Source of the DNA: Oerskovia flava
GTDB lineage: Bacteria; Actinomycetota; Actinomycetes; Actinomycetales; Cellulomonadaceae
Reading direction: 5' to 3'
Assembly: GCF_026163685.1 (NCBI RefSeq)
Contig: NZ_JAOXSR010000001.1
Location: 372,001-436,000, forward strand
Length of the DNA stretch: 64,000 bases
Below, piece after piece: positions 1-7,490 of the stretch. Both the position numbers and the translations under genes were made by a program. Position 1 is the first letter of the stretch. Every line of letters begins with the position of its first letter. The notes beneath the pieces were generated by a model, which was not told where the DNA came from, did not search any database, and worked only from the letters and a program-made list of their open reading frames with translations.

Positions 1-2132
1 GAGTAGCCGGCGTGGTTGCTGTTCCAGCCCGCCCCGCCGCCGATGTCGGCCGCCTCGGCCTCGTAGACCGGCGGGGCGACCGAGCCGTCCGGCAGGCGCG
101 TGAGCGTGTACCAGGCCTCGGTGCTCCACAGCTCCTCGCCACCCTCGGCAGAGAAGGGGCGAGGGGAGTGGACGTTGACGACGCGACCGGGCTTCAGCCC
201 GGCGATCTCGAGCGCGACGGTCGTGCGGTCCTCCGACAGCGTCGCCGCCGTCACCTCGAGGTCCTCCTCGTCGACCTTCGGTCCGCCGTACTGCGGGGTC
301 GCGACGTAGCGCCACTGGGCGGCCGTGTACTTCGACGCGAGGTCCTGCGCGGTCTCCTCGGAGAGCGGCTGCGTGTACTCGATCTCGAACCCGCCCTCGA
401 CGGCCCGCATCTCGAGCATGTCGAAGGCCCGGCTCTCGTCGAACGTGAGCTTCTGCAGCCCGTGGCTGAGCTTGCCCGCCTGGCCCCAGTTGCCGGACCA
501 GCCGATGCCGCCGACGTAGATCGAGCCGTCGGGGCCGACGCTCGTGCGGCTGACGCCGGACTCCAGGCCCTGCGTCATGCGGAACACGGCCCCCTGCTCC
601 TCGCCGGCGACCTCCTCGAGGAACGCGCGCTGCAGGCCCCCGTAGGTCACGTCACCGATGGCCATCTGCCCGGCGAAGACGCCCTCGGTCAGCACGACCG
701 GGTTGCTCGGCGAGTTCGAGATCTCGTTGTGCGGCAGCCACAGCACGGGCTCCGTGACGGGCTGGTCGTCGTAGGGGCCGTCTGGGTTCGTGTAGTGGTG
801 GTAGAACGCGCCCTGCTCGACCCGCACGAGCTTCGACGTCGGGATGCGCACTCCCTGGTTGTCGGTGACGTACATGCCCCCGTCGGCGCCCCAGCCGAGC
901 CCGTTCGGCGTCCGCAGCCCGCCCGCGACGTACTCGACCTCGCCGGTGTCCCCGTCGATCTTCATGACCGAGCCGCGGTTCTCCGCGAGCTGGGGGTCGA
1001 GGGAGTTGCCGCCGGGCACCATGGCGATGCCGGTCGTGACGTAGAAGTGGCCGTCCTCGTACAACAGGCCGAACGCGAACTCGTGGTAGTTGCCGCCGAA
1101 GGGCCACGTCGCGATCGTGTCGTACTCGTCGGCGACCTCGTCGCCGTCGGTGTCGACGAGCCTCGTGAGGCCGTGCTTCTCCGACACGTACAGCTCGCCG
1201 TCGACGTACGCGACGCCCATCGGCTCCTCGAGGTTCTCCGCGACTTTCGTGTAGGTCACCTCGCTCGCCTCGGCATCACCGGTGACGTGGTCGATCAGGT
1301 ACACCTCGCCGAGCTCGGTCAGCCGGTCGCCGCCCCACGTCGAGATCGCCATGCGGCCGTCCGGGAGCCAGTCCATGCCGGTCACCTGCGGCTGGAAGCC
1401 GTCGGGGCGCAGGTTCGTCAGGGTGTAGTCGGGGTGCACCTCGGTCAGCGGCAGCCCGTCGCCCGGCGCCTCGCTGACGCCCTCGCACTCCTTGCGGCCC
1501 GGCGCCGTCACCCGCGTGACGTCGGCGTCCGTGCTGAGCACCGAGTTCGGGACGAGCGTGAAGCTCGTCGCGCCCGGTGGGCGCCACTCGAGCTTGAGGC
1601 GCTGGTCGAAGTCACCGTCGAAGTGGTCGATGTGCAGCGCGCGGTAGCCCGGCTCGAGGTCCACGGACCCGTCCTTGGGCGACGCGCCGTGCCGGCCGGG
1701 GTGGTCGACCACGAGCTCGTCGTCGAGCAGCAGGCGGGCGCCGTCGTCGCTCGTGAGCCGGAAGTCGTACGTGCCGGCCTCGGGAGCGTTGAGGTAGCCT
1801 GTGACCTCGGTGACGAAGCGGTTCGCGAGACCGAAGTCTGCGTTCGTGGTCCAGTCGATCGTCGGCATGATCTTGTCGACGTTCGGGGTCTGACCGGGCT
1901 TGAGCGTGCAGTAGTCGTCGAGGACGACCTGCACGTCGAACACCCGCAGGGTCACGCCGGGTTCCTGCGGCCGGATGTCGGCCTGCGCGGTCGCCTGGAC
2001 CGGCAGCAGTGCGACGGCGGGGAGAGCGAGGGCGGCCAGCGCCGCGACGACGGCTCGTCGCCGGCGGGTCGACGCCCGGGGCCGGGGACCGGGAGTGCGT
2101 ACGGGACGGGAATGGGTCGAGCTGCGTTCCAT
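1..2132 (-). CDS. Secreted PA14 / sugar-dehydrogenase-like protein, cut by the left window edge
   Basis: The reverse strand reads about 710 residues without a stop and leaves the window at base 1, so the C-terminus is missing. The N-terminus is a long signal peptide: an arginine cluster near residue 23, a hydrophobic run, and a likely cleavage near ATAQA. Residues about 60-165 look like a PA14 fold (TYDFRLTSDDGARLLLDDEL), a carbohydrate-binding module. Residues about 195-560 resemble the six-bladed propeller of soluble glucose/sorbosone dehydrogenases (MDWLPDGRMAIS, EEPMGVAYVDG, GLRTPNGLGW). The last visible residues (EAEAADIGGGAGWNSNHAGY) look like the start of a CBM6-type domain. The start is the ATG at 2132, with GAGAGG about 10 nt upstream. 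Its promoter carries the same operator as the isomerase operon at 4604. Substrate and PQQ dependence are unknown. Confidence 0.8.
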   Translation of the reverse strand, partial: MERSSTHSRPVRTPGPRPRASTRRRRAVVAALAALALPAVALLPVQATAQADIRPQEPGVTLRVFDVQVVLDDYCTLKPGQTPNVDKIMPTIDWTTNADFGLANRFVTEVTGYLNAPEAGTYDFRLTSDDGARLLLDDELVVDHPGRHGASPKDGSVDLEPGYRALHIDHFDGDFDQRLKLEWRPPGATSFTLVPNSVLSTDADVTRVTAPGRKECEGVSEAPGDGLPLTEVHPDYTLTNLRPDGFQPQVTGMDWLPDGRMAISTWGGDRLTELGEVYLIDHVTGDAEASEVTYTKVAENLEEPMGVAYVDGELYVSEKHGLTRLVDTDGDEVADEYDTIATWPFGGNYHEFAFGLLYEDGHFYVTTGIAMVPGGNSLDPQLAENRGSVMKIDGDTGEVEYVAGGLRTPNGLGWGADGGMYVTDNQGVRIPTSKLVRVEQGAFYHHYTNPDGPYDDQPVTEPVLWLPHNEISNSPSNPVVLTEGVFAGQMAIGDVTYGGLQRAFLEEVAGEEQGAVFRMTQGLESGVSRTSVGPDGSIYVGGIGWSGNWGQAGKLSHGLQKLTFDESRAFDMLEMRAVEGGFEIEYTQPLSEETAQDLASKYTAAQWRYVATPQYGGPKVDEEDLEVTAATLSEDRTTVALEIAGLKPGRVVNVHSPRPFSAEGGEELWSTEAWYTLTRLPDGSVAPPVYEAEAADIGGGAGWNSNHAGY

Positions 2133-2209
2133 CAGCCTGCCTCTCCATCGAGGGACTCACGTGCCTGGGACCTGCGCACAGGGCTCGCCACCGTGCGCTG
2201 GTGCTCGCC

Positions 2210-2247
2210 ACTATCCGGTCCGCCGAGATCGAGGACAACGAGTTGCC
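2210..2247 (-). promoter_or_regulatory. Promoter and LacI-type operator of the PA14/dehydrogenase gene
   Basis: On the reverse strand GGCAAC-TC-GTTGTC (2234-2247) is a near-perfect inverted repeat. Its right half supplies the -35 box TTGTCC (2233-2238), followed by 17 nt and GATAGT (2210-2215). An operator over the -35 box suggests repression. The 27 bp at 2234-2260 recur exactly, in the same orientation relative to the gene, upstream of the isomerase at 4604. Confidence 0.65.
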
Positions 2248-2307
2248 ACTTGTTGCACCTGGTACGCGGTCGGGAGGGTGTGTGACCGGCAGCAGCAGCC
2301 GAGGTCG

Positions 2308-3312
2308 TCAGCCGCGCCGCGCCGTCGAGCCGCGTTCGACGAGCTTCGCGGGCAACAGCGTCGGGGCGGACGTCCCCGGTGGCGAGCTCCGGAGCTGGAC
2401 GAGCAGCCGCTGGACGGCGAGAGCGCCGAAGTGGCGTAGCGGGGCGGCGACGGTCGTCAGCGGCGGGGTGCAGAAGTCGGACCCGAAGATGTTGTCGAAC
2501 CCGACGACGCTCATGTCGCGAGGAACATCCACCCCCAGGCGCACGAGGCCGCGCATCGCGCCGATCGCCACGAGGTCGTTGTACGCGATGGCCGCCGTGG
2601 TCCGGTGCTTCACCAGCACCTTGGCCGCCGAGAGACCGCCGGCGAGCGTCGGCGCGAACGGGCCGTGGCGGCGCGCCTGCAGGTCGAGCTCGTGCGTCGC
2701 CTCGCGGAACGCCCGCCACCGCATCCCGTCGGCCCACGAGGCCTCCGGCCCGGCGACGTAGGTCAGGCTCGTGTGGCCGAGCCCTGCGAGGTGCTCGACC
2801 GCCCGTCGCATCCCCTGGGCGTTGTCGGTGAGGACGCTCGGGACGTCGGTCATCGCGCGGTTCATGACGACCGTGGGCCGCTGCTTGGCGACCACCCGGA
2901 TCGAGGAGTCGGACAGCCGGGACGTCGCGAGGACCAGGCCTTCGACGAGCGGCAGCGTCCGATCGAGCGCCTGCCGCTCCGCCTCGTCGGACTCCTGGGC
3001 GTCGACCACCAGCAGGGTGTACCCGGCATCGCTCGCGGTCTTCTCGGCTCCCCGGATGATCTCGAAGAAGAACGGGTTGGTCACGTCCGCCACGACGACG
3101 GCGAGGAGCGATGTCCTGCCCGTCGGCAGGCCGTGGGTCAGAGGGTTCACGCGGTAGCCGAGCTCGTGCGCGACCTTGCGGATGCGGTCGGCAGTCTCGG
3201 CGTTGACGCGGCCGGGGCGCGAGAAGGTGCGCGAGACGGTCGACGTCGCGACGCCGGCGGCCTTCGCGACGTCGTAGATGGTCGGGTTCGTCCCCGGGAC
3301 CTCGTCGTCCAT
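2308..3312 (-). CDS. LacI-family transcriptional regulator
   Basis: 334 residues. A LacI helix-turn-helix spans residues about 12-31 (IYDVAKAAGVATSTVSRTFS) with the hinge helix after it. The periplasmic-binding-protein-like effector domain follows (LLAVVVADVTNPFFFEIIRG, AAIAYNDLVAIGAMRG, VVGFDNIFGSDFCTPPLTTV). I chose the ATG at 3312 because the HTH starts at the usual distance from it and because the predicted promoter (TTGTCC-17-TACAGT) would initiate only a few bases upstream. Longer in-frame starts would lie inside that promoter. An operator half-match over its own -35 box predicts autoregulation. It is the obvious candidate regulator for the dehydrogenase, LarE-like and isomerase promoters around it. 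Effector unknown. Confidence 0.92.
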   Translation of the reverse strand: MDDEVPGTNPTIYDVAKAAGVATSTVSRTFSRPGRVNAETADRIRKVAHELGYRVNPLTHGLPTGRTSLLAVVVADVTNPFFFEIIRGAEKTASDAGYTLLVVDAQESDEAERQALDRTLPLVEGLVLATSRLSDSSIRVVAKQRPTVVMNRAMTDVPSVLTDNAQGMRRAVEHLAGLGHTSLTYVAGPEASWADGMRWRAFREATHELDLQARRHGPFAPTLAGGLSAAKVLVKHRTTAAIAYNDLVAIGAMRGLVRLGVDVPRDMSVVGFDNIFGSDFCTPPLTTVAAPLRHFGALAVQRLLVQLRSSPPGTSAPTLLPAKLVERGSTARRG

Positions 3313-3320
3313 GCGCTCGG

Positions 3321-3358
3321 ACTGTAGTACGGCTAGATGCCCGGGACAACAGGTTGCC
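3321..3358 (-). promoter_or_regulatory. lacI promoter with operator GGCAAC-CT-GTTGTC
   Basis: On the reverse strand the operator copy occupies 3345-3358. The -35 TTGTCC is at 3344-3349, the spacer is 17 nt, and the -10 TACAGT is at 3321-3326. Transcription would begin about 3314, placing the ATG at 3312 almost at the 5' end of the mRNA. This is the best promoter match of the four sites in this locus. Confidence 0.65.
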
Positions 3359-3401
3359 ATCGGTGTGCCGACCGGACCCCGCTCCCGTCGAGGCAAGAGA
3401 C

Positions 3402-3440
3402 GGCAACCCCTTGACGAGGTTTCACGAGGCGCTCTCGAAT
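3402..3440 (+). promoter_or_regulatory. Promoter of the LarE-like gene with a degenerate operator
   Basis: TTGACG (3411-3416), an 18-nt spacer and TCGAAT (3435-3440) predict a start near 3446-3447, exactly at the GTG chosen for the gene, so the mRNA may be leaderless. GGCAAC-CC-CTTGAC (3402-3415) is a weaker version of the local operator and again overlaps the -35 box. Confidence 0.5.
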
Positions 3441-3446
3441 AGCAGC

Positions 3447-4214
3447 GTGAACACGCGTGAGCGGGGAGCCCTGCCGACGGTGGTGCGCCAAGGCGCGCCG
3501 CACGGGTCGCAGGACTCCCTCACGACCCCGGAGCTGGTCCGGGCCCTGTCCACGGTGATCGAGCGGCTGGACGACGGCAGGCGCGTGGGCGTCGCCTTCT
3601 CGGGCGACCCGGCGTCCGTCCTCCTGCTCGCCCTGACGGCCGAGACCCTCGGGCGGGCCCGGGTGACCGCGCTCGTGAGCGCCCCGGCGGGCTCGACTGC
3701 GGTCCAGCGGTGCGGCGTGGTGCGGATGGCGGCCACCGTCGGCGCAGCGGTCCTCGAGGTGGACGACGGCGCGGTCGACGAGGCCGTCCGGCGGCTGGAC
3801 CTGGCGACCGTGGTCCGTCCCGCCGGCCCCGCGGACCCGGGCACCGGTGCCCTCGACGTGGTCGCACCCCTGGTGGAGATCGGGCTGGACCGCTCGACGA
3901 TCGTCCGGCTGGCCACCGACCTGGGTCTGGCGCTCAGGGCGCCCACCGGGTGCGGCGAGCCGTCGGAGAACGGTGGCACGACGGAGGAGTCCGTGCAGGT
4001 CGAGGCCGCCGAGAGCGAGCTGCGCAGGCTGGGTCTGGAGGAGCTCCGGGTCCGTCATCACGGTGACCTCGCCCGGCTCGAGGCGGCGGACCTCGACCTC
4101 GCGAGCGTGACGTCGGAGCCTTTGCGCGGGGAGATCCTGCGCGCCGTGCGCTCCGCCGGCTTCCGGCACGTCGCGATCGATCTCGGCGCGTCGACGGACC
4201 TGCTCGACGGGTGA
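3447..4214 (+). CDS. Degenerate LarE-like (PP-loop sulfurtransferase family) protein
   Basis: 255 residues, close to LarE length. LarE is the ATP-dependent sacrificial sulfur transferase that builds the nickel-pincer cofactor of lactate racemase and related enzymes. Family likeness is clearest at PLVEIGLDRSTIVRLATDLG (141-160), RVRHHGDLARLE (201-212) and GFRHVAIDLG (238-247). The ATP pyrophosphatase loop, normally SGGxDS, reads SGDPAS (52-57), losing the second Gly and the Asp. The usual sulfur-donor Cys segment reads CGEPSENGG. Activity may therefore be lost or changed. No larA, larB or larC lies in the window. The GTG at 3447 is preferred because it coincides with the predicted transcription start. 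An in-frame ATG at 3354 would lie inside the promoter. Confidence 0.7.
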   Translation: MNTRERGALPTVVRQGAPHGSQDSLTTPELVRALSTVIERLDDGRRVGVAFSGDPASVLLLALTAETLGRARVTALVSAPAGSTAVQRCGVVRMAATVGAAVLEVDDGAVDEAVRRLDLATVVRPAGPADPGTGALDVVAPLVEIGLDRSTIVRLATDLGLALRAPTGCGEPSENGGTTEESVQVEAAESELRRLGLEELRVRHHGDLARLEAADLDLASVTSEPLRGEILRAVRSAGFRHVAIDLGASTDLLDG

Positions 4215-4603
4215 CGTCGGTACCTCGGCGCCGCCACCTCGGACCGGCCGGGCGTGGCAACCGACGGCAACCACGTCCGTCGCGGCGTGCGCGGGCGGCA
4301 GCGCGCGCGTGGTCGGCCTCTGCTCGGTTCACGAGGACGAGGTGCAACAAGTGGCAACTCGTTGTCGGACCGTGACCCGGCTCATAGTGTCCTAGCCACG
4401 TGCACCGGGCTCGATCCCGGAGCACGTCAGGTATCGGTCCTCGACGGAGAGGCAGACGGATGGCACGCCGCGCGCGGCTCGTGGAACACGGGTCCCCCGG
4501 GCGTCCGACGGCTCCCGCCGCGACGGGCGAGACCCCCGCACCCATGGCGTACCGCTCCGCGCGACGAGGCAGCGGACCGTACGACGAGCAGGAAGGCCGC
4601 CAG
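4215..4603 (+). other. 389-bp gene-free region: operator, promoter and long leader
   Basis: No gene is credible here. The left part contains paired GGCAAC motifs (about 4257-4276) besides the main operator at 4353. If transcription starts near 4397, the isomerase mRNA has an untranslated leader of about 200 nt, unusual among the short leaders in this window. The isomerase frame is open through the leader, but the added residues are Arg/Pro/Gly-rich and unlike the family. Confidence 0.5.
4353..4390 (+). promoter_or_regulatory. Promoter and operator of the isomerase - ABC transporter - oxidoreductase operon
   Basis: The operator GGCAAC-TC-GTTGTC is at 4353-4366. TTGTCG (4362-4367) is the -35 candidate, 17 nt before TAGTGT (4385-4390). 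The 27 bp at 4340-4366 are identical to the block upstream of the PA14/dehydrogenase gene, strong evidence for shared control. Confidence 0.65.
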
Positions 4604-5431
4604 ATGTGGACGCTCTCAGGTTTTGCGGACGAGATCTCCCCCGACGTCGAGACGCAGTGCGTCGTGGCGGCGGAGCTCGGCCTCACGCACATCGAGCTCC
4701 GCAGCGCGTGGGACGTCAACGTCCTCGATCTCGACGCGGACCAGCGTGAGCGCGCCGCGGAGCTGCTGCGTCGCCACGGCCTGCGGGTCTCGAGCATCGG
4801 CTCGCCGATCGGCAAGATCTCGGTGGACGACGACTTCGACGCGCACCTCGCCCGGATGCGTCACGCGGCCTCCGTCGCGCAGCTCTTCGAGGCGCCGTAC
4901 ATCAGGGTCTTCTCCTTCTGGGTCCCCGACGGGACGGACCCGGCGGCGAGCCGGGACGTCGTGCTGCGGCGGATGGCGGCGCTGACGGAGGTCGCGGCAG
5001 CCGCCGGCGTCGTGCTGCTCCACGAGAACGAGAAGGGCATCTACGGCTCGACCCCCCAGCGGTGCGTCGACCTCGTCGAGTCGGTCGGCTCGCCGCACCT
5101 CCAGGTGGCCTGGGACGCGGCCAACTTCGTCCAGGTCGGCGTGCGCCCCTTCACCGACGGCTACGCCCAGCTCCGTCCGTACCTCGAGTACGTCCAGATC
5201 AAGGACGCGGTCGCGGGCACCGGCGAGGTCGTGCCGGCGGGCCACGGGGACGGTGAGGTCGTGGAGACGATCCGGGCGCTGCGGGCCGACGGCTTCGACG
5301 GGTTCTTCTCCCTCGAGCCGCACCTCGGCGCAGCGCACAGCCTCGGAGGCTTCTCCGGCCCTGAGCTCTTCACCGAGGCGTGGAGCGCGTTCACCGCGAT
5401 CCTCCACGCCGAGGAGGTGCCCTACCGATGA
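4604..5431 (+). CDS. TIM-barrel sugar phosphate isomerase/epimerase
   Basis: 275 residues of the xylose-isomerase-like TIM barrel (AP endonuclease 2 superfamily), whose members isomerise or epimerise sugars, inositols and keto-sugars. Likely metal ligands sit on the strand ends: Glu in LLHENE, Asp in VAWDAANF, the GHGDGEV loop and Glu in FFSLEPHL. The ATG at 4604 is chosen because family members begin MWxLxGFADE-like and GGAAGG lies about 10 nt upstream. It is the first gene of an apparent operon with the NitT/TauT-type transporter and a Gfo/Idh/MocA oxidoreductase. A sugar or cyclitol substrate is inferred. Confidence 0.85.
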   Translation: MWTLSGFADEISPDVETQCVVAAELGLTHIELRSAWDVNVLDLDADQRERAAELLRRHGLRVSSIGSPIGKISVDDDFDAHLARMRHAASVAQLFEAPYIRVFSFWVPDGTDPAASRDVVLRRMAALTEVAAAAGVVLLHENEKGIYGSTPQRCVDLVESVGSPHLQVAWDAANFVQVGVRPFTDGYAQLRPYLEYVQIKDAVAGTGEVVPAGHGDGEVVETIRALRADGFDGFFSLEPHLGAAHSLGGFSGPELFTEAWSAFTAILHAEEVPYR

Positions 5432-5496
5432 CCCACGCAGACCGATCGCCCGACGCGCGAACCCGCACCATCGCGAGCCCCACGGAGGACCGTGCC

Positions 5497-6390
5497 ATGA
5501 CCACCACCCAGGATGCGCGACCCGACTCGTCCGCGAGGACACCCCCCGGCAGCAGGGCCGGGGCGGGGACGTCGCGGTCCGGCCCCGCGCCGTCGATCGG
5601 CGGACGCGCCGTCGCGCTCGTCTCGGCGTCGTGGCGGCCCGTGGGCGTGCTGCTGCTGCTGTTCGCCGGGTGGTGGTTCGTCGCCTGGCGCGAGCTCGTC
5701 CCGGCGTACCTCGTCCCGGCTCCCGGTGCAGTGTGGGACACCATGGTCGCCGATTGGGCGATGCTGCTCGAGCACACGTGGGTGACGACGGTCGAGACCG
5801 TCATCGGCTTCCTGCTCGCCGCCGTCATCGGCGTCGCGACGGCGGTGCTCCTCGTCTACTCGAAGACGGCCGAGAAGTCCCTCTATCCGCTGATCCTCTT
5901 CGCGCAGGTGATCCCCAAGATCGCGATCGCGCCCATCCTCGTGGTGTGGTTCGGCTTCGGCATGACGCCCAAGATCATCCTCGCGGTGCTCATCGCCTTC
6001 TTCCCCGTGGTGGTCTCCGCGGTGGCGGGCCTGCGGTCGGTCGACCCCGAGCTGCTCGAGCTCTCCGCGACGATGGGCGCGTCCCGATGGAAGACGTTCC
6101 GCAAGATCCGGTTCCCCGGGGCGCTCCCGCAGCTCATGTCCGGGCTGAAGGTCGCCGTCACGCTCGCCGTGGTGGGTGCCGTCGTCGGTGAGTTCGTCGG
6201 TGCCGACCGCGGCCTCGGGTACGTGCTGCTGCTCGCGAGCGGCAACCTGGACGCGCCACTGCTCTTCGCCGACCTCATCCTCATGTCGTTGATCGGCGTC
6301 GTCCTCTTCCTCCTCGTCGAGCTGGCCGAACGTCTGCTCATCCCCTGGCACGCCTCGCGGCGGGGGAACCTCGCCCTCGCGTCCTCGTGA
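5497..6390 (+). CDS. ABC transporter permease, NitT/TauT (SsuC/TauC) type
   Basis: 297 residues. After an Ala/Arg/Gly-rich cytoplasmic N-terminus come about six membrane segments, starting at VGVLLLLFAGWWFVAW. The EAA loop of BPD-type permeases is SATMGASRWKTFRKIRFPGALP, and the family line VIPKIAIAPILVVWFGFGMTPK is typical of TauC/SsuC. The ATG at 5497 has GGAGG about 7 nt upstream. A second in-frame ATG at 5428 overlaps the isomerase stop (ATGA) and also has a GGAGG, so a 24-residue longer form is possible. It should pair with the binding protein at 6465 and the ATPase at 7490. Confidence 0.88.
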   Translation: MTTTQDARPDSSARTPPGSRAGAGTSRSGPAPSIGGRAVALVSASWRPVGVLLLLFAGWWFVAWRELVPAYLVPAPGAVWDTMVADWAMLLEHTWVTTVETVIGFLLAAVIGVATAVLLVYSKTAEKSLYPLILFAQVIPKIAIAPILVVWFGFGMTPKIILAVLIAFFPVVVSAVAGLRSVDPELLELSATMGASRWKTFRKIRFPGALPQLMSGLKVAVTLAVVGAVVGEFVGADRGLGYVLLLASGNLDAPLLFADLILMSLIGVVLFLLVELAERLLIPWHASRRGNLALASS

Positions 6391-6464
6391 CGACGCACCT
6401 CCAGCACGGTCCCTCGCAGTTCTCCGCCGTCCGTCCGGGCGGCACGATCAGAAAGGCTTCACCC

Positions 6465-7490
6465 ATGCGCGGTGTCAAGATCGGAGTCTCGCTGGCCGTC
6501 GCCGGCGTCGTGGCGACGGGGGCTTCGGCCTGCGGCCAGGGCGACGGGGGGTCCGCGGACCCGGGGGAGGGCGGCGACGAGCTCACCCCGGTGACCGTCA
6601 CCCTCAACTGGGTGCCCTACGGCGAGCACGCGCCGTTCTACTACGGGGTCGAGCAGGGGATCTTCGAGGAGGAGGGCATCGACCTCACGATCCAGCCGGG
6701 CAACGGGTCCGGGAACACGGTGCAGCAGGTCGCGCAGGGCAACACCGACTTCGGGTGGGCGGACACGCCGCCGCTCGCGAACGCGATCAGCTCCGGGATG
6801 CCGGTCAAGAGCGTCGGTGTCTTCCTGCAGACCGGGCCCAGCTCGGTGGAGTTCTTCTCCGACCAGCAGATCACCGAGCCGGCGGACCTCGTCGGCAAGA
6901 CGGTCGGCGGCACGCCCGGTGACGCCATGTACGGCACCTTCCCGGCGTGGCTGGAGATCAACGGTGTCGACCCCGCCGACGTGACGGTGGTCAACGTGGA
7001 CGCCGCGGGCAAGATCGCCGCGCTGATCGAGGGCCGGGTGGACGCCATCCAGGGGTTCCACCACGACCAGGCCCCGACGATCGAGAACCAGACCGGCACC
7101 CAGGTCGACGCGCTGCCGTTCGCCGACTTCGGCATGAACCTGCTCGGCACCGGCCTGGTGGTCAACGACGCGACCATCGAGGGCGACCCGGACCTCGTCG
7201 AGGCGATGGTCCGCGCGACGTCCCGCTCGTTCCTCGAGGCGGCCGACGACCGCGAGGCAGCCGTCGCCGCGATGGCGGAAGGCGCCGAGCAGGCACCGGA
7301 CGAGAACGTCCTGGCCGCGCAGCTGGACGCCACGATCGAGCTCCTCGGTCTCGACCAGGCGCCCGCCCCCAGCGTCAACACCGAGCAGCAGTGGGTCGAC
7401 ACGCTCACGTTCCTGTCCGAGAACACCGACTTCGACGGTGCGGTCACGTCGACCGACTACTGGGACGGGTCGTTCGGGGAGGACCTGTGA
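6465..7490 (+). CDS. ABC substrate-binding lipoprotein, NMT1/THI5-like
   Basis: 341 residues. A signal peptide ends in a lipobox (GASAC, Cys about residue 23), so this is a membrane-anchored receptor. The body follows the NMT1/THI5 pattern (VTLNWVPYGEHAPFYYGVEQGIFEEEGIDL, GNTDFGWADTPPLANAISSG, LVGKTVGGTPGDAMYGTFP). Family members bind pyrimidine precursors, nitrate, sulfonates and other small molecules, not usually sugars, which makes its place in a sugar-isomerase operon notable. The ATG at 6465 follows AGAAAGG. Its stop overlaps the ATPase start. Confidence 0.87.
   Translation: MRGVKIGVSLAVAGVVATGASACGQGDGGSADPGEGGDELTPVTVTLNWVPYGEHAPFYYGVEQGIFEEEGIDLTIQPGNGSGNTVQQVAQGNTDFGWADTPPLANAISSGMPVKSVGVFLQTGPSSVEFFSDQQITEPADLVGKTVGGTPGDAMYGTFPAWLEINGVDPADVTVVNVDAAGKIAALIEGRVDAIQGFHHDQAPTIENQTGTQVDALPFADFGMNLLGTGLVVNDATIEGDPDLVEAMVRATSRSFLEAADDREAAVAAMAEGAEQAPDENVLAAQLDATIELLGLDQAPAPSVNTEQQWVDTLTFLSENTDFDGAVTSTDYWDGSFGEDL

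Noticed and set aside
12-2285. A plus-strand open frame covering the left end
   Set aside because: The reverse strand reads a signal peptide, PA14 and propeller motifs. The plus frame shows only Val/Arg/Asp-rich sequence.
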